DNA of 64,000 nt, from NCBI RefSeq assembly GCF_000220505.1, contig NZ_AFPJ01000036.1, positions 124,001-188,000 of the forward strand, read 5' to 3'. The notes under the pieces are model-generated. The model was not told the DNA's origin, did not search any database, and was given only the letters and a program-made list of their open reading frames with translations. Shown in pieces: positions 35,905 through 44,092 of the stretch. Position numbers and translations under genes: made by a program. The stretch is from Microbulbifer agarilyticus S89 (GTDB taxonomy: Bacteria; Pseudomonadota; Gammaproteobacteria; Pseudomonadales; Cellvibrionaceae). The first letter of the stretch is position 1. Each line of letters begins with the position of its first letter.

Positions 35905-36646
35905 TGCGGTGGGGGTTCCCTTGTCGAAAAAAGCGTATTCCGCCGAGGCCGGTGCGACCCAGGATGCCTATGCGCAAGTGCCGGGCTTTTACACCCTGTT
36001 CCGCACCGAGTTGGTGCTCTCCGCCCGTCGTCGTTCGGACATCGTGAACCCGCTACTATTTTTCGTCACCGTTCTAGCGATGATGCCCCTGGGTATTGGC
36101 CCGGAACCGGAGATGCTGTCGCGCATGGCGCCGGGGCTTATCTGGGTAATGTCGCTGCTCGCCACCCTGTTGTCGCAGGAGTCATTGTTCCGCGGTGACT
36201 ACGAAGACGGTTCACTGGAGCAGTTGGCCTTGCAGCCGCAGCCCCTGTACTTCCCGGTGCTGGCGAAGGTGCTGGTGCACTGGTTGGTCACCGGGGTGCC
36301 CCTGGCCCTGCTATCGCCGCTACTGGGAATGATGTTAAACCTGGGCGCGGCGGGCTATTGGCCGCTGTTTATCTCGCTCGTGTTGGGCACCGCCAGTCTC
36401 AGTCTGATCGGTGCCGTGGGTGCCGCGCTGACCGTGGCGCTGCGACGGCCCGGCCTGCTGTTGGCGCTGATCATTATGCCGTTGTATGTGCCCGTGTTAA
36501 TCTTCGGCACCGGAACGGTGCAGGCAGCACTGGATGGCTATAGTTTTGGCCCTCAATTGGCGGTGCTCGGCGCGATACTGGCCGTAGCCGCGGCGCTTGC
36601 GCCCCTGGCGTCTGCGGGAGCTATCCGAATCAGTCTCGAAAACTGA
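35894..36646 (+). CDS. ccmB: Heme exporter membrane protein CcmB
   Basis: A 250-residue inner-membrane protein with six hydrophobic segments. ELVLSARRRSDIVNPLLFFV and LLSQESLFRGDYEDGSLEQL are the conserved CcmB blocks. It is about 30 residues longer at the N-terminus than E. coli CcmB, so a later start (for example the TTG ten codons in) is possible. It acts with CcmA and CcmC. Confidence 0.92.
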   Translation: MGPDAVGVPLSKKAYSAEAGATQDAYAQVPGFYTLFRTELVLSARRRSDIVNPLLFFVTVLAMMPLGIGPEPEMLSRMAPGLIWVMSLLATLLSQESLFRGDYEDGSLEQLALQPQPLYFPVLAKVLVHWLVTGVPLALLSPLLGMMLNLGAAGYWPLFISLVLGTASLSLIGAVGAALTVALRRPGLLLALIIMPLYVPVLIFGTGTVQAALDGYSFGPQLAVLGAILAVAAALAPLASAGAIRISLEN

Positions 36647-36709
36647 CCCTTTCCCGGCGTGCCGCGTATTGTCGCGACCGGCCGAGAGAAGGGCGTAGGA
36701 GTATGTATT

Positions 36710-37465
36710 TTGTCCTGGCAATGGTTTCACAGATTGGGCTCACCTCGCTGGTTTTACCAGAAATCCAGCGCCTGGCTTCCCTGGCTTGGCGGCGCGGCGC
36801 TGTTGCTGCTGGCCGTGGGTATTGTCTGGGGCCTCGGTTTTGCGCCGGAAGACTTCAAGCAGGGTAACAGCTACCGGATTATCTATATCCATGTGCCGGC
36901 CGCTTTCCTCGCGCTGGCCGGCTACTACATCATGGCGATTTCCGGGGCCATTGGCCTGATCTGGAAGATGAAGCTGTCCTTTGTAGTGATGCGGGCTGCG
37001 GCACCCATTGGTGCGGCGCTTACCTTTATTGCCCTGTTTACCGGTGCCGTGTGGGGCAAGCCCACCTGGGGTACCTACTGGGTGTGGGATGCCCGTATCA
37101 CCTCCATGCTGATTCTGTTCTTCCTTTATCTGGGCGTCATGGCCCTATCCGGTGCCTTCAGTCGTGAACAGTCCGGGGACAAGGCCAGTGCGTTGCTGGC
37201 ATTGGTCGGCACCGTCAATATCCCGATCATTTACAAGTCCGTTGACTGGTGGTTCACCCTGCACCAGCCGGCTACTCTGAAGCTGACCGAAGCGAGCACC
37301 ATCGATCCGAGCATGTTCTACCCGCTGATCACCATGATCGCCGGCTTCTACCTGTTTTATGCCTGGGTACTCACTTTGCATACGCGCGCAATGATTCTGC
37401 AGCGGGAAGGGCGCACGCAGTGGGTACGTGAATTGCTCGGAGCGCCGGCTCCGACAAAAGCCTGA
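36710..37465 (+). CDS. ccmC: Heme ABC transporter permease CcmC
   Basis: A 251-residue membrane protein with six transmembrane helices and the heme-handling WWD motif TWGTYWVWDARITSM, flanked by the conserved His residues in IIYIHVPAAF and WFTLHQPATL. It loads heme onto CcmE. The TTG at 36710 is chosen: AGGAG ends 8 bases upstream, and the resulting N-terminus (SWQWFHRLGSPRWFYQ) matches family N-termini. The in-frame GTG at 36659 would add 17 unconserved residues. Confidence 0.93.
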   Translation: MSWQWFHRLGSPRWFYQKSSAWLPWLGGAALLLLAVGIVWGLGFAPEDFKQGNSYRIIYIHVPAAFLALAGYYIMAISGAIGLIWKMKLSFVVMRAAAPIGAALTFIALFTGAVWGKPTWGTYWVWDARITSMLILFFLYLGVMALSGAFSREQSGDKASALLALVGTVNIPIIYKSVDWWFTLHQPATLKLTEASTIDPSMFYPLITMIAGFYLFYAWVLTLHTRAMILQREGRTQWVRELLGAPAPTKA

Positions 37466-37487
37466 AGCGCGAGCGAGGATTCGGTTG

Positions 37488-37724
37488 ATGGAATTTCAGT
37501 TTGATAGCCTGGCCAGCTTTTTCGCGATGAACGGTCACGGGCCCTATGTGTGGGCCGCATACGGGGTGGCTGTACTGGTGTTGGTTGCGTTGGCAGTTGC
37601 CCCTGTGTTGCGCCAGCGCACATTGCGCCGGGAGTTTAAGCAGCAGTTGCGCCAGGAAGAGGCCCGCAGGCGTGCGGCCGCGGCGCGCGCTGCGTCGCAG
37701 CGAGCAGTAGAAACAGTCGAGTAA
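37488..37724 (+). CDS. ccmD: Heme exporter accessory protein CcmD
   Basis: A 78-residue protein. SLASFFAMNGHGPYVWAAYG is the conserved CcmD start, followed by a single transmembrane helix and a Lys/Arg-rich cytoplasmic tail. It helps release holo-CcmE from CcmABC. The ATG at 37488 fits the family start. It lies 22 bases after ccmC. Confidence 0.9.
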   Translation: MEFQFDSLASFFAMNGHGPYVWAAYGVAVLVLVALAVAPVLRQRTLRREFKQQLRQEEARRRAAAARAASQRAVETVE

Positions 37725-37792
37725 CTGCGCACAGGCTTTCACTTGTCTAACGATTCAAATTTTTAGCGTTTTCGATTTTTAGTAGGAAGACC

Positions 37793-38242
37793 ATGCATCC
37801 AGCTCGTAAACAACGCCTGATCCTTGTCGTACTTCTGGTGATACTTTCGAGTGCCGCCGTTGGGTTTGTGACCTATGCCATGCGCGCAAATATGGACTAC
37901 TTTTACGCGCCCCGCGCTTTCGCGGCGGGTGAAGTGCCGTTCGAAAAGCGTATTCGTGCGGGCGGCTGCGTGGTGCCAGGTAGTATTGTGCGCGATAGCG
38001 ATTCGCTGGATGTACGCTTCGCGATTACCGATGGTGAGGCGGAACTGGAAGTGGTGTTCGACAAAATACTGCCGGATCTGTTTGCAGAAGGTGAGGCTGC
38101 GGTGGTAACCGGCAAACTTCAGCAGGACGGCTACGTGCGTGCGGACCAGGTGCTGGCCAAGCACGACGAAACCTATACACCGCCGGAAGTGGCAGATTCC
38201 ATGGTGGGAGATGCGAGCTGTCAGGGAGATGCAAAAATATGA
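37793..38242 (+). CDS. ccmE: Periplasmic heme chaperone CcmE
   Basis: A 149-residue protein with an N-terminal membrane anchor (HPARKQRLILVVLLVIL) and an OB-fold. The covalent heme-binding motif HDETY is present with His124. It carries heme from CcmC to CcmF/CcmH. The ATG has AGGA upstream, and its last bases overlap the ccmF start (ATGA). Confidence 0.95.
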   Translation: MHPARKQRLILVVLLVILSSAAVGFVTYAMRANMDYFYAPRAFAAGEVPFEKRIRAGGCVVPGSIVRDSDSLDVRFAITDGEAELEVVFDKILPDLFAEGEAAVVTGKLQQDGYVRADQVLAKHDETYTPPEVADSMVGDASCQGDAKI

Positions 38243-40239
38243 GTCCTGAACTTGGGCATTTTTCGCTAATTGTCGGCCTGCTGCTGTCCATTGCGCTGGC
38301 GGTCGTTCCACTGCTTGGTACCTATGCTGGCCGTGTCTTGTGGATGGATACTGCACGCCCCCTGTCTTTCGGGGTGCTGGCGTTTACCGCGTTATCGTAT
38401 GTCTGCCTGACGGTCGCCTTTATCAATAGCGACTTTACCGTTGCCTACGTTGCGCAGAACTCCAATAGCATTCTGCCGATGATGTACAAGGTGACCGCAG
38501 TATGGGGTGGTCACGAGGGTTCCATTCTGCTGTGGTTGCTGATGATGGCGGGCTGGACTGCTGCGGTTGCCATGTTTAGCAAGCAGTTGCCGGACGTGCT
38601 GGTAGCGCGCGTGTTGTCGGTACTCGGCATGCTGTTGATCGGGTTTTTCCTGTTTATTCTGATGACCTCCAACCCCTTCGACCGGATCCTGCCTTTCCCT
38701 CCCAGTGACGGAAACGATTTGAATCCGCTGCTTCAGGATCCGGGCATGATTATTCACCCACCACTCCTGTATATGGGGTACGTGGGTTTCTCGGTGGCCT
38801 TTGCGTTTGCCATCGCGGCGTTGCTGGAAGGGCGTTTGGATAGCGCCTGGGCACGCTGGGCGCGCCCCTGGACTGCGGTGGCGTGGGCGTTTCTGACCCT
38901 GGGTATCGCACTGGGCAGCTGGTGGGCGTATTACGAACTCGGCTGGGGCGGCTGGTGGTTCTGGGACCCGGTGGAAAATGCCTCGTTTATGCCGTGGCTT
39001 GTAGGTACCGCGTTGTTGCATTGTCTGGCCGTCACTGAGAAGCGCGGCTTGTTCCGCAGCTGGACCATCCTGTTATCCATCTTCGCGTTTAGCCTGAGCT
39101 TGCTCGGGACCTTCCTGGTGCGCTCCGGGGTACTGACTTCGGTTCACGCGTTTGCCACCGACCCATTGCGCGGAGGCTTTATTCTGGCATTCCTGGCTAT
39201 CGTCGTGGGCGCTTCGCTGTTGCTGTTTGCCCTGCGTGCGCCAACGGTGAGCGCGGGCAGCGTATTCTCATTCCGTTCTCGGGAAACCTTTTTGCTGGGC
39301 AACAACATTGTGCTGATCTTGATTATGGCGATGGTGTTGACCGGAACTCTGTACCCGCTGTTGGCGGACGCGCTCAACTGGGGCAAGATCAGTGTGGGCC
39401 CCCCATTTTTCAACCTGTTCTTTGTACCTCTGATGATCGTGCTGTGCATCTTGCTGGGCATGGGGATTCACGCAAATTGGAAAGACACCCAGGGTAAGAA
39501 GTTGGTCAAAGCCTGGGTGATGCCCGCGCTGATCGCCGCGCTGGGTGCGCCTCTGGCGGCGCTGCTGGCAGGTGACTTCCATTGGGGTGTGGTTATTGGG
39601 TTGTTTGCGGGGCTCTGGGTGATTACCGCGAGTGGTGCCGATATTCTGGCAAAGTCGCGCAACGCGGATAGTCTTATTGCAGGTCTCAAGCGCCAGCGCG
39701 CAAGCTACTACGGCATGCACCTGGGGCACATCGGTCTGGCTATTTCTGTTTTGGGGGTGGCGCTCACCACGGTGTATAGCGTGGAGAAAGACCTGCGTAT
39801 GTCGCCGGGCCAGAGCGCAGAAATGTCTGGCTATGAGTTTACCTTTGAAGGTGTGCGCCAGGTCCGCGGGCCCAACTACCGCGCCTCTGAAGGAGTCATT
39901 ATCGTCCGCCAGGATGGTCGCCAGGTAGCAGAGTTACTTCCGCAGAAGCGCAGCTATCTATCCGGTGGCAATATCATGACCGAGGCCGCGATTGATACTG
40001 GCCTGTTCCGGGATTTGTATGTGGCGCTGGGCGATCCGATGGATAGAAACCATTTGGCTGGCGACTGGGCGGTGCGCCTTCACTACAAGGCGTTCGTCGT
40101 GTGGATTTGGCTGGGCTCGGTATTGATGGCGCTCGGTGGTGCAATTGCTGTGGCCGACAAACGCTATCGCAAGGTGCGGGCGGCGCGTGCAGCGAATATC
40201 AAAGCCGAAGGCGGTACCAGTTCATTGGCTGGCGCCTGA
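38239..40239 (+). CDS. ccmF: Cytochrome c heme lyase subunit CcmF
   Basis: A 666-residue polytopic membrane protein of usual length. The WWD motif GWGGWWFWDPVENASFMPWL is present, with the conserved LLQDPGMIIHPPLLYMGYV before it. It joins heme to apocytochrome CxxCH motifs together with CcmH and CcmI. Confidence 0.96.
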   Translation: MSPELGHFSLIVGLLLSIALAVVPLLGTYAGRVLWMDTARPLSFGVLAFTALSYVCLTVAFINSDFTVAYVAQNSNSILPMMYKVTAVWGGHEGSILLWLLMMAGWTAAVAMFSKQLPDVLVARVLSVLGMLLIGFFLFILMTSNPFDRILPFPPSDGNDLNPLLQDPGMIIHPPLLYMGYVGFSVAFAFAIAALLEGRLDSAWARWARPWTAVAWAFLTLGIALGSWWAYYELGWGGWWFWDPVENASFMPWLVGTALLHCLAVTEKRGLFRSWTILLSIFAFSLSLLGTFLVRSGVLTSVHAFATDPLRGGFILAFLAIVVGASLLLFALRAPTVSAGSVFSFRSRETFLLGNNIVLILIMAMVLTGTLYPLLADALNWGKISVGPPFFNLFFVPLMIVLCILLGMGIHANWKDTQGKKLVKAWVMPALIAALGAPLAALLAGDFHWGVVIGLFAGLWVITASGADILAKSRNADSLIAGLKRQRASYYGMHLGHIGLAISVLGVALTTVYSVEKDLRMSPGQSAEMSGYEFTFEGVRQVRGPNYRASEGVIIVRQDGRQVAELLPQKRSYLSGGNIMTEAAIDTGLFRDLYVALGDPMDRNHLAGDWAVRLHYKAFVVWIWLGSVLMALGGAIAVADKRYRKVRAARAANIKAEGGTSSLAGA

Positions 40240-40309
40240 GGCGCGGAAGCAGCGTGTCCCTGACCGAATTTTGGGTCGCGCGAACGGATAACTACGGATT
40301 GGATCATTG

Positions 40310-40891
40310 ATGGCGAGACTCAAGCTTTTTCTACCGCTCATCGTATTCGCCGCACTGGCGGTACTGTTTTGGCGAGGACTGTCCCTGAACCCGCAGGACA
40401 TGCCTTCAGCACTGGTTAACAAGCCAGTGCCGGAATTTGCTCTGCTGGATGTTGAATCCAACCGGGAACTGAAAAAGTCCGACCTCCCCAGTCGCCCGTT
40501 GCTGTTGAATGTGTGGGCTACCTGGTGCGTTTCCTGCCGTGTTGAGCACCCATACCTGAACCAACTGGCAGAGCAGGGCGTGCCGATTGTCGGTATCAAT
40601 TTGAAAGACGATAACGAGGCCGCGCAGAAGTGGCTGGATAAATTCCAGAACCCGTATGTATTTTCCGTGTCGGATATTGAAGGCCGGTTGTCTCTGGACC
40701 TGGGTGTGTTCGGTGCGCCGGAAACCTTCCTGGTTGACGCTGGTGGCACTATCCGGTGCAAGCATGTGGGTGTTGTAGACGACAAAGTGTGGCAGACCAA
40801 GCTGCAGCCTTTGTACCAGCGATTGCAGAATCAAGAATGGGACGATTTTTCTGGTGAGCTATCAGACTCCTTGCTTGCCCGTTGTCGCTGA
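40310..40891 (+). CDS. ccmG: Thiol:disulfide interchange protein CcmG/DsbE
   Basis: A 193-residue thioredoxin-fold protein with an N-terminal anchor (LFLPLIVFAALAVLFW). The active site is WATWCVSC, and GAPETFLVD is the cis-Pro region variant of the family. It keeps apocytochrome c cysteines reduced in the periplasm. The ATG at 40310 follows a TTG codon; either could serve. Its 3' end overlaps the next gene by 38 bases. Confidence 0.94.
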   Translation: MARLKLFLPLIVFAALAVLFWRGLSLNPQDMPSALVNKPVPEFALLDVESNRELKKSDLPSRPLLLNVWATWCVSCRVEHPYLNQLAEQGVPIVGINLKDDNEAAQKWLDKFQNPYVFSVSDIEGRLSLDLGVFGAPETFLVDAGGTIRCKHVGVVDDKVWQTKLQPLYQRLQNQEWDDFSGELSDSLLARCR

Positions 40892-41453
40892 GACCGAAGA
40901 AAAGAAAAGCCGCTTTATCTGCTGGCTCGGGCCGGTAACCGATAAAGCGGCTTTTTTGTGTCAGCTCGAAACGGTACGCGCCCGTTATCCGGACGCTTCG
41001 CACCACTGTACTGCGTTGGTGATCGGCAATCCGGCCAACCCAGAAGTCATGCAATTCGATGACGATGGGGAACCCGGCGGAAGTGCCGGCCGGCCAATGC
41101 TGGAACTGCTGCTGAAGCAGGGTATTGGTAACGTTGGTGCTATCGTTACGCGCTATTTTGGCGGTACCAAGCTTGGGGTCGGTGGCTTGATGCGCGCTTA
41201 TCGTGGCGCGGTTGGTACTGCGTTACAGGCTGCAGATCTCGAGAGTCATGTGCCCGTGTTTACAGCGAAAGTCGTTTGTGATTTTGCTGGAGAGTCGCGG
41301 CTGCGTTTTTTGGTGTCTCAATATCGCGGTGATTGTGGTGAGGTAATTTACGCGGATCGGGTACAGATGTTGGTGTCACTGCCGGAGGATTGCTGGCCGG
41401 CGTTGCGTGAGAAGCTTGTCGGTGAGGGCTTTGCCGTGCAGGTGTCGGTTTAG
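40854..41453 (+). CDS. yigZ: YigZ/IMPACT family protein
   Basis: A 199-residue protein of the YigZ (UPF0029) family. EEKKSRFICWLGPV, DASHHCTALVIG, DDDGEPGGSAGRPMLELL and TRYFGGTKLGVGGLMRAYRG are the conserved IMPACT-domain blocks; a smaller ferredoxin-like C-terminal domain follows. It is thought to bind translation components, not cytochrome maturation. The GTG start lies inside ccmG, and the N-terminal YQTP...EEKKSRF aligns with family starts, so the 38-base overlap is probably real. Its presence inside the ccm set is unusual. Confidence 0.9.
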   Translation: MSYQTPCLPVVAETEEKKSRFICWLGPVTDKAAFLCQLETVRARYPDASHHCTALVIGNPANPEVMQFDDDGEPGGSAGRPMLELLLKQGIGNVGAIVTRYFGGTKLGVGGLMRAYRGAVGTALQAADLESHVPVFTAKVVCDFAGESRLRFLVSQYRGDCGEVIYADRVQMLVSLPEDCWPALREKLVGEGFAVQVSV

Positions 41454-41554
41454 GGGTGCGGTGCTAAGTGGCAGTCTAGACGTCTGGCTGTCTGGCTGAC
41501 CAGCTGGAAATCGATTTTGTTTATGTGCGTAGGGCATAAACAAAGAGACGCAAA

Positions 41555-41585
41555 CAAAAAAGGCCCACACTTTCGTGTGAGCCTC
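41555..41585 (-). terminator. Intrinsic terminator for the tRNA pair
   Basis: On the minus strand AGGCTCACAC pairs with GTGTGGGCCT around GAAA, followed by TTTTTTG. It ends the tRNA-Val/tRNA-Asp transcript and also lies after yigZ on the other strand. Confidence 0.8.
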
Positions 41586-41594
41586 TTCTGTATA

Positions 41595-41671
41595 TGGCGG
41601 ACCGGACGGGACTCGAACCCGCGACCTCCGGCGTGACAGGCCGGCATTCTAACCAACTGAACTACCGGTCC
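41595..41671 (-). tRNA. tRNA-Asp (anticodon GUC)
   Basis: A 77-nt cloverleaf on the minus strand with encoded CCA. The acceptor GGACCGG pairs with CCGGTCC, the anticodon loop is CTGTCAC, and the T-arm is GCGGG-TTCGAGT-CCCGT. It closely follows the E. coli tRNA-Asp layout. Confidence 0.97.
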
Positions 41672-41721
41672 GCATTCCTGACATCCCTTTGTCAAATCTG
41701 CCTGGCAGACCTAAAGGAAAG

Positions 41722-41797
41722 TGGTGGGTGGTACAGGGGTCGAACCTGTGACCTACGCCTTGTAAGGGCGCCGCTCTACCAACTGAGCTAACCACCC
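41722..41797 (-). tRNA. tRNA-Val (anticodon UAC)
   Basis: A 76-nt cloverleaf on the minus strand with encoded CCA. The acceptor GGGTGGT pairs with ACCACCC, the anticodon loop is CTTACAA, and the T-loop is TTCGACC. It is first in a two-tRNA transcript with tRNA-Asp, 50 bases apart. Confidence 0.97.
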
Positions 41798-41958
41798 CGC
41801 GTCAGGAGCTGCGTATAGTAATGATATTTTTTGGGGCGTCAACGCTTTTTGAAAAATTTTTTTCAATTCAATGAGTTATGCCTGTTTAGCGGCTTTATGG
41901 TCGCCGGAGTCAGTGTCGTTCGGGGCCTGTTGTCATGGGTGTCTGAGGGCGAAGGCGC

Positions 41959-41967
41959 TGCTATAAT
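41959..41967 (+). promoter_or_regulatory. Extended -10 promoter before ccmH
   Basis: TGCTATAAT (41959-41967) is a perfect extended -10 element; no good -35 is needed or visible. It lies 28 bases before the ccmH start and would let ccmHI be expressed independently of ccmABCDEFG. Confidence 0.65.
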
Positions 41968-41994
41968 CGGGCCAATTTCCGCCGGAGAGAATCA

Positions 41995-42537
41995 GTGCAG
42001 AAAAAACGTATCAGCGCGCCGCTCACCCGGGCGATCGCCGCCAGTTTGACTCTACTTGTCATAATGGTCGCGCCCCTCGCCCCCAGCTATGCCGCCGTCG
42101 AGGTAGAGAGGCTGTCGAATGCGCAATTGCAGGCACGGTATGCGGTGTTGATTGAGGAGCTGCGTTGCCCTAAATGCCAGAACCAGAATCTGGCCGGCTC
42201 AGATTCCATGGTCGCGACCGATTTGCGCCGCGAGGTTCGCCGCCTGCTCGAGGAGGGTTACACCGACGAGGAAATCAACCAGTACATGGTTGCCCGTTAC
42301 GGTGACTTTGTTCTGTATCGGCCGCCGATGCAGCGCAACACCATGGTGCTGTGGATTGCGCCGGGCGTGTTTGCCGCGCTGGGTCTACTGTCTCTGATCC
42401 TGATTGTCGCGCGCTCGCGCAATGGCCGCGGAAGTCGACAGGAAGACGAGGGCGCCGAGTTGAGCGCGGAAGAATCGCAGCGGCTTGCGCAGTTGCTGAA
42501 TGACGAGCAACAAGGTGGTAGTAAGCGTAATGATTGA
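41995..42537 (+). CDS. ccmH: Cytochrome c maturation protein CcmH
   Basis: A 180-residue protein with a signal/anchor (ending PSYAA), a redox motif LRCPKCQNQN, and a C-terminal transmembrane helix (NTMVLWIAPGVFAALGLLSLILIV). It reduces apocytochrome cysteines and acts with CcmF. The GTG at 41995 has GGAGAG upstream. It corresponds to the N-terminal part of the E. coli fused CcmH; the TPR part is the next gene. Confidence 0.94.
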   Translation: MQKKRISAPLTRAIAASLTLLVIMVAPLAPSYAAVEVERLSNAQLQARYAVLIEELRCPKCQNQNLAGSDSMVATDLRREVRRLLEEGYTDEEINQYMVARYGDFVLYRPPMQRNTMVLWIAPGVFAALGLLSLILIVARSRNGRGSRQEDEGAELSAEESQRLAQLLNDEQQGGSKRND

Positions 42538-43831
42538 TTTGTGGATGATACTGGCGCTGCTGTTGTTGCCGCTGGCACTGGTTATTGCCTGGCCGATGGT
42601 GGCGACGCTCAGAAAGCGCAAATTGCGCCGTGCGGAATTATCGGGTGAGGGTGCGGATGGTGCATCGCAGGCGGCCCTGTACCGCGAGCACCTGGCAGAA
42701 ATTGAGCAATCTCACGCAGACGGCGCAATCGATGATGCGCAGTATGCATCGCTGAAGACCGAGCTGGCTCGCAAGCTGTTGGCGGAAGAGCAGGGTGGCA
42801 GTTATCAATTGACACAGCGCCGGGATGGTGGGCGTGGGCTGTTGTTTGCACTGGCCTTCACAGTGCCACTGGCGGCACTCGGGTTATATTTCTACTGGGG
42901 GGCGCACGATGATGTCGCGCTGTATCGGGATATTGTGGCCAGCCAGTCTGGCGTATCCGATATGGTGGTCGAGGCGCGTCTTACCCAGCAGTTGCGTAAG
43001 CGTGTCGAAAGTCATCCGCAAGACCTCAATAGCCGCTACATGCTGGCCCAGCGCCTGCTGGTGAGCAACGATATTCAGGGGGCCTTGGCGCAGTATCGTT
43101 ACATCGTGGCCGAGGAGCCGGAGGCGGTGAATATTCGTGCGGAAATGGCCCAGGCGCTGTTTTTCGCCAATGGTTCGAAAATCACCGCTGAAGTGATTCG
43201 CGAGGTGGATCAGGTGTTGGCCACGCAGCCAAATAACACCACCGCCCTCGGTTTGGCGGGTATTGCTGCCTTCGAGCGAGAGGATTATGCGGGCGCGAAG
43301 TCGCACTGGCAGCGCGCACTCAATCAGCTGGCTCCGGGCTCCAATGCGTCCCAGGCCCTGGCCGCCGGCGTGCAGCGCGCCGAGGCGGCATTGGCCAAGG
43401 TTGGTGAGGCGCAGGCGGAGTCCACTTCGGTCGCATCCAAGTCCGCGGAACAGGCGAGCTCTCAGGCTTCCCCTCAGGCACAGTCGGTGGGTGAGAACAG
43501 TATTGCGGTCTCTGTATCACTCGGCGACGGGGTCAAATACACCCCCTCCACGCCAGTGTTTGTCTACGCGCGCACCGCGGAAAGCCCAATGCCCCTGGCG
43601 ATCGTGCGGCTCACTGCCGCGGACCTGCCAGCACGGGTAGTGTTGGATGAGTCACGGGCAATGATGCCCGGGCGCAGCCTCAAGACCGTTGACCGGGTGC
43701 AGGTGGTTGCCCGCCTGGCGGTCGGCGGCAATGCCCGCCCGGCGCCTGGTGACTGGCAGGGCGAGGTCAAGACCCTGACCAGGGAAGACTGGTCCAAGCC
43801 CCTATCTATTGTGATTGATCAGCAGATCTGA
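42530..43831 (+). CDS. ccmI: Cytochrome c maturation TPR protein CcmI
   Basis: A 433-residue membrane protein with two N-terminal transmembrane helices (about 5-25 and 95-115), a Leu/Arg-rich cytoplasmic loop between them, TPR repeats (about 140-290), and a C-terminal beta domain including PLSIVIDQQI. It captures apocytochrome c for the heme lyase. The ATG at 42530 overlaps the ccmH stop by 8 bases. Confidence 0.92.
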   Translation: MIDLWMILALLLLPLALVIAWPMVATLRKRKLRRAELSGEGADGASQAALYREHLAEIEQSHADGAIDDAQYASLKTELARKLLAEEQGGSYQLTQRRDGGRGLLFALAFTVPLAALGLYFYWGAHDDVALYRDIVASQSGVSDMVVEARLTQQLRKRVESHPQDLNSRYMLAQRLLVSNDIQGALAQYRYIVAEEPEAVNIRAEMAQALFFANGSKITAEVIREVDQVLATQPNNTTALGLAGIAAFEREDYAGAKSHWQRALNQLAPGSNASQALAAGVQRAEAALAKVGEAQAESTSVASKSAEQASSQASPQAQSVGENSIAVSVSLGDGVKYTPSTPVFVYARTAESPMPLAIVRLTAADLPARVVLDESRAMMPGRSLKTVDRVQVVARLAVGGNARPAPGDWQGEVKTLTREDWSKPLSIVIDQQI

Positions 43832-44092
43832 TTGTTTGCTGATCGATATCACATCTGCCGGTCGCGCCGCTCGGTGCGACCGTTCCCGCCAAATTTTCGG
43901 CCAAAAATAGCGCTGAAACCCGGCTCGTAGCCATGTACAATCGTCGGTTTGCAAAGACAAACGGGTGATTCGCGTGGACTGGCTAGTCAGGCCCTTTCCG
44001 GTCCCCGTTTGAACCTATTCAAAGCACAACGAAGAGCGCCCGGCAGAGCAAAGTTGCTGCACGGGTGCCGAGTATTACCGAGTTAAAAGACC

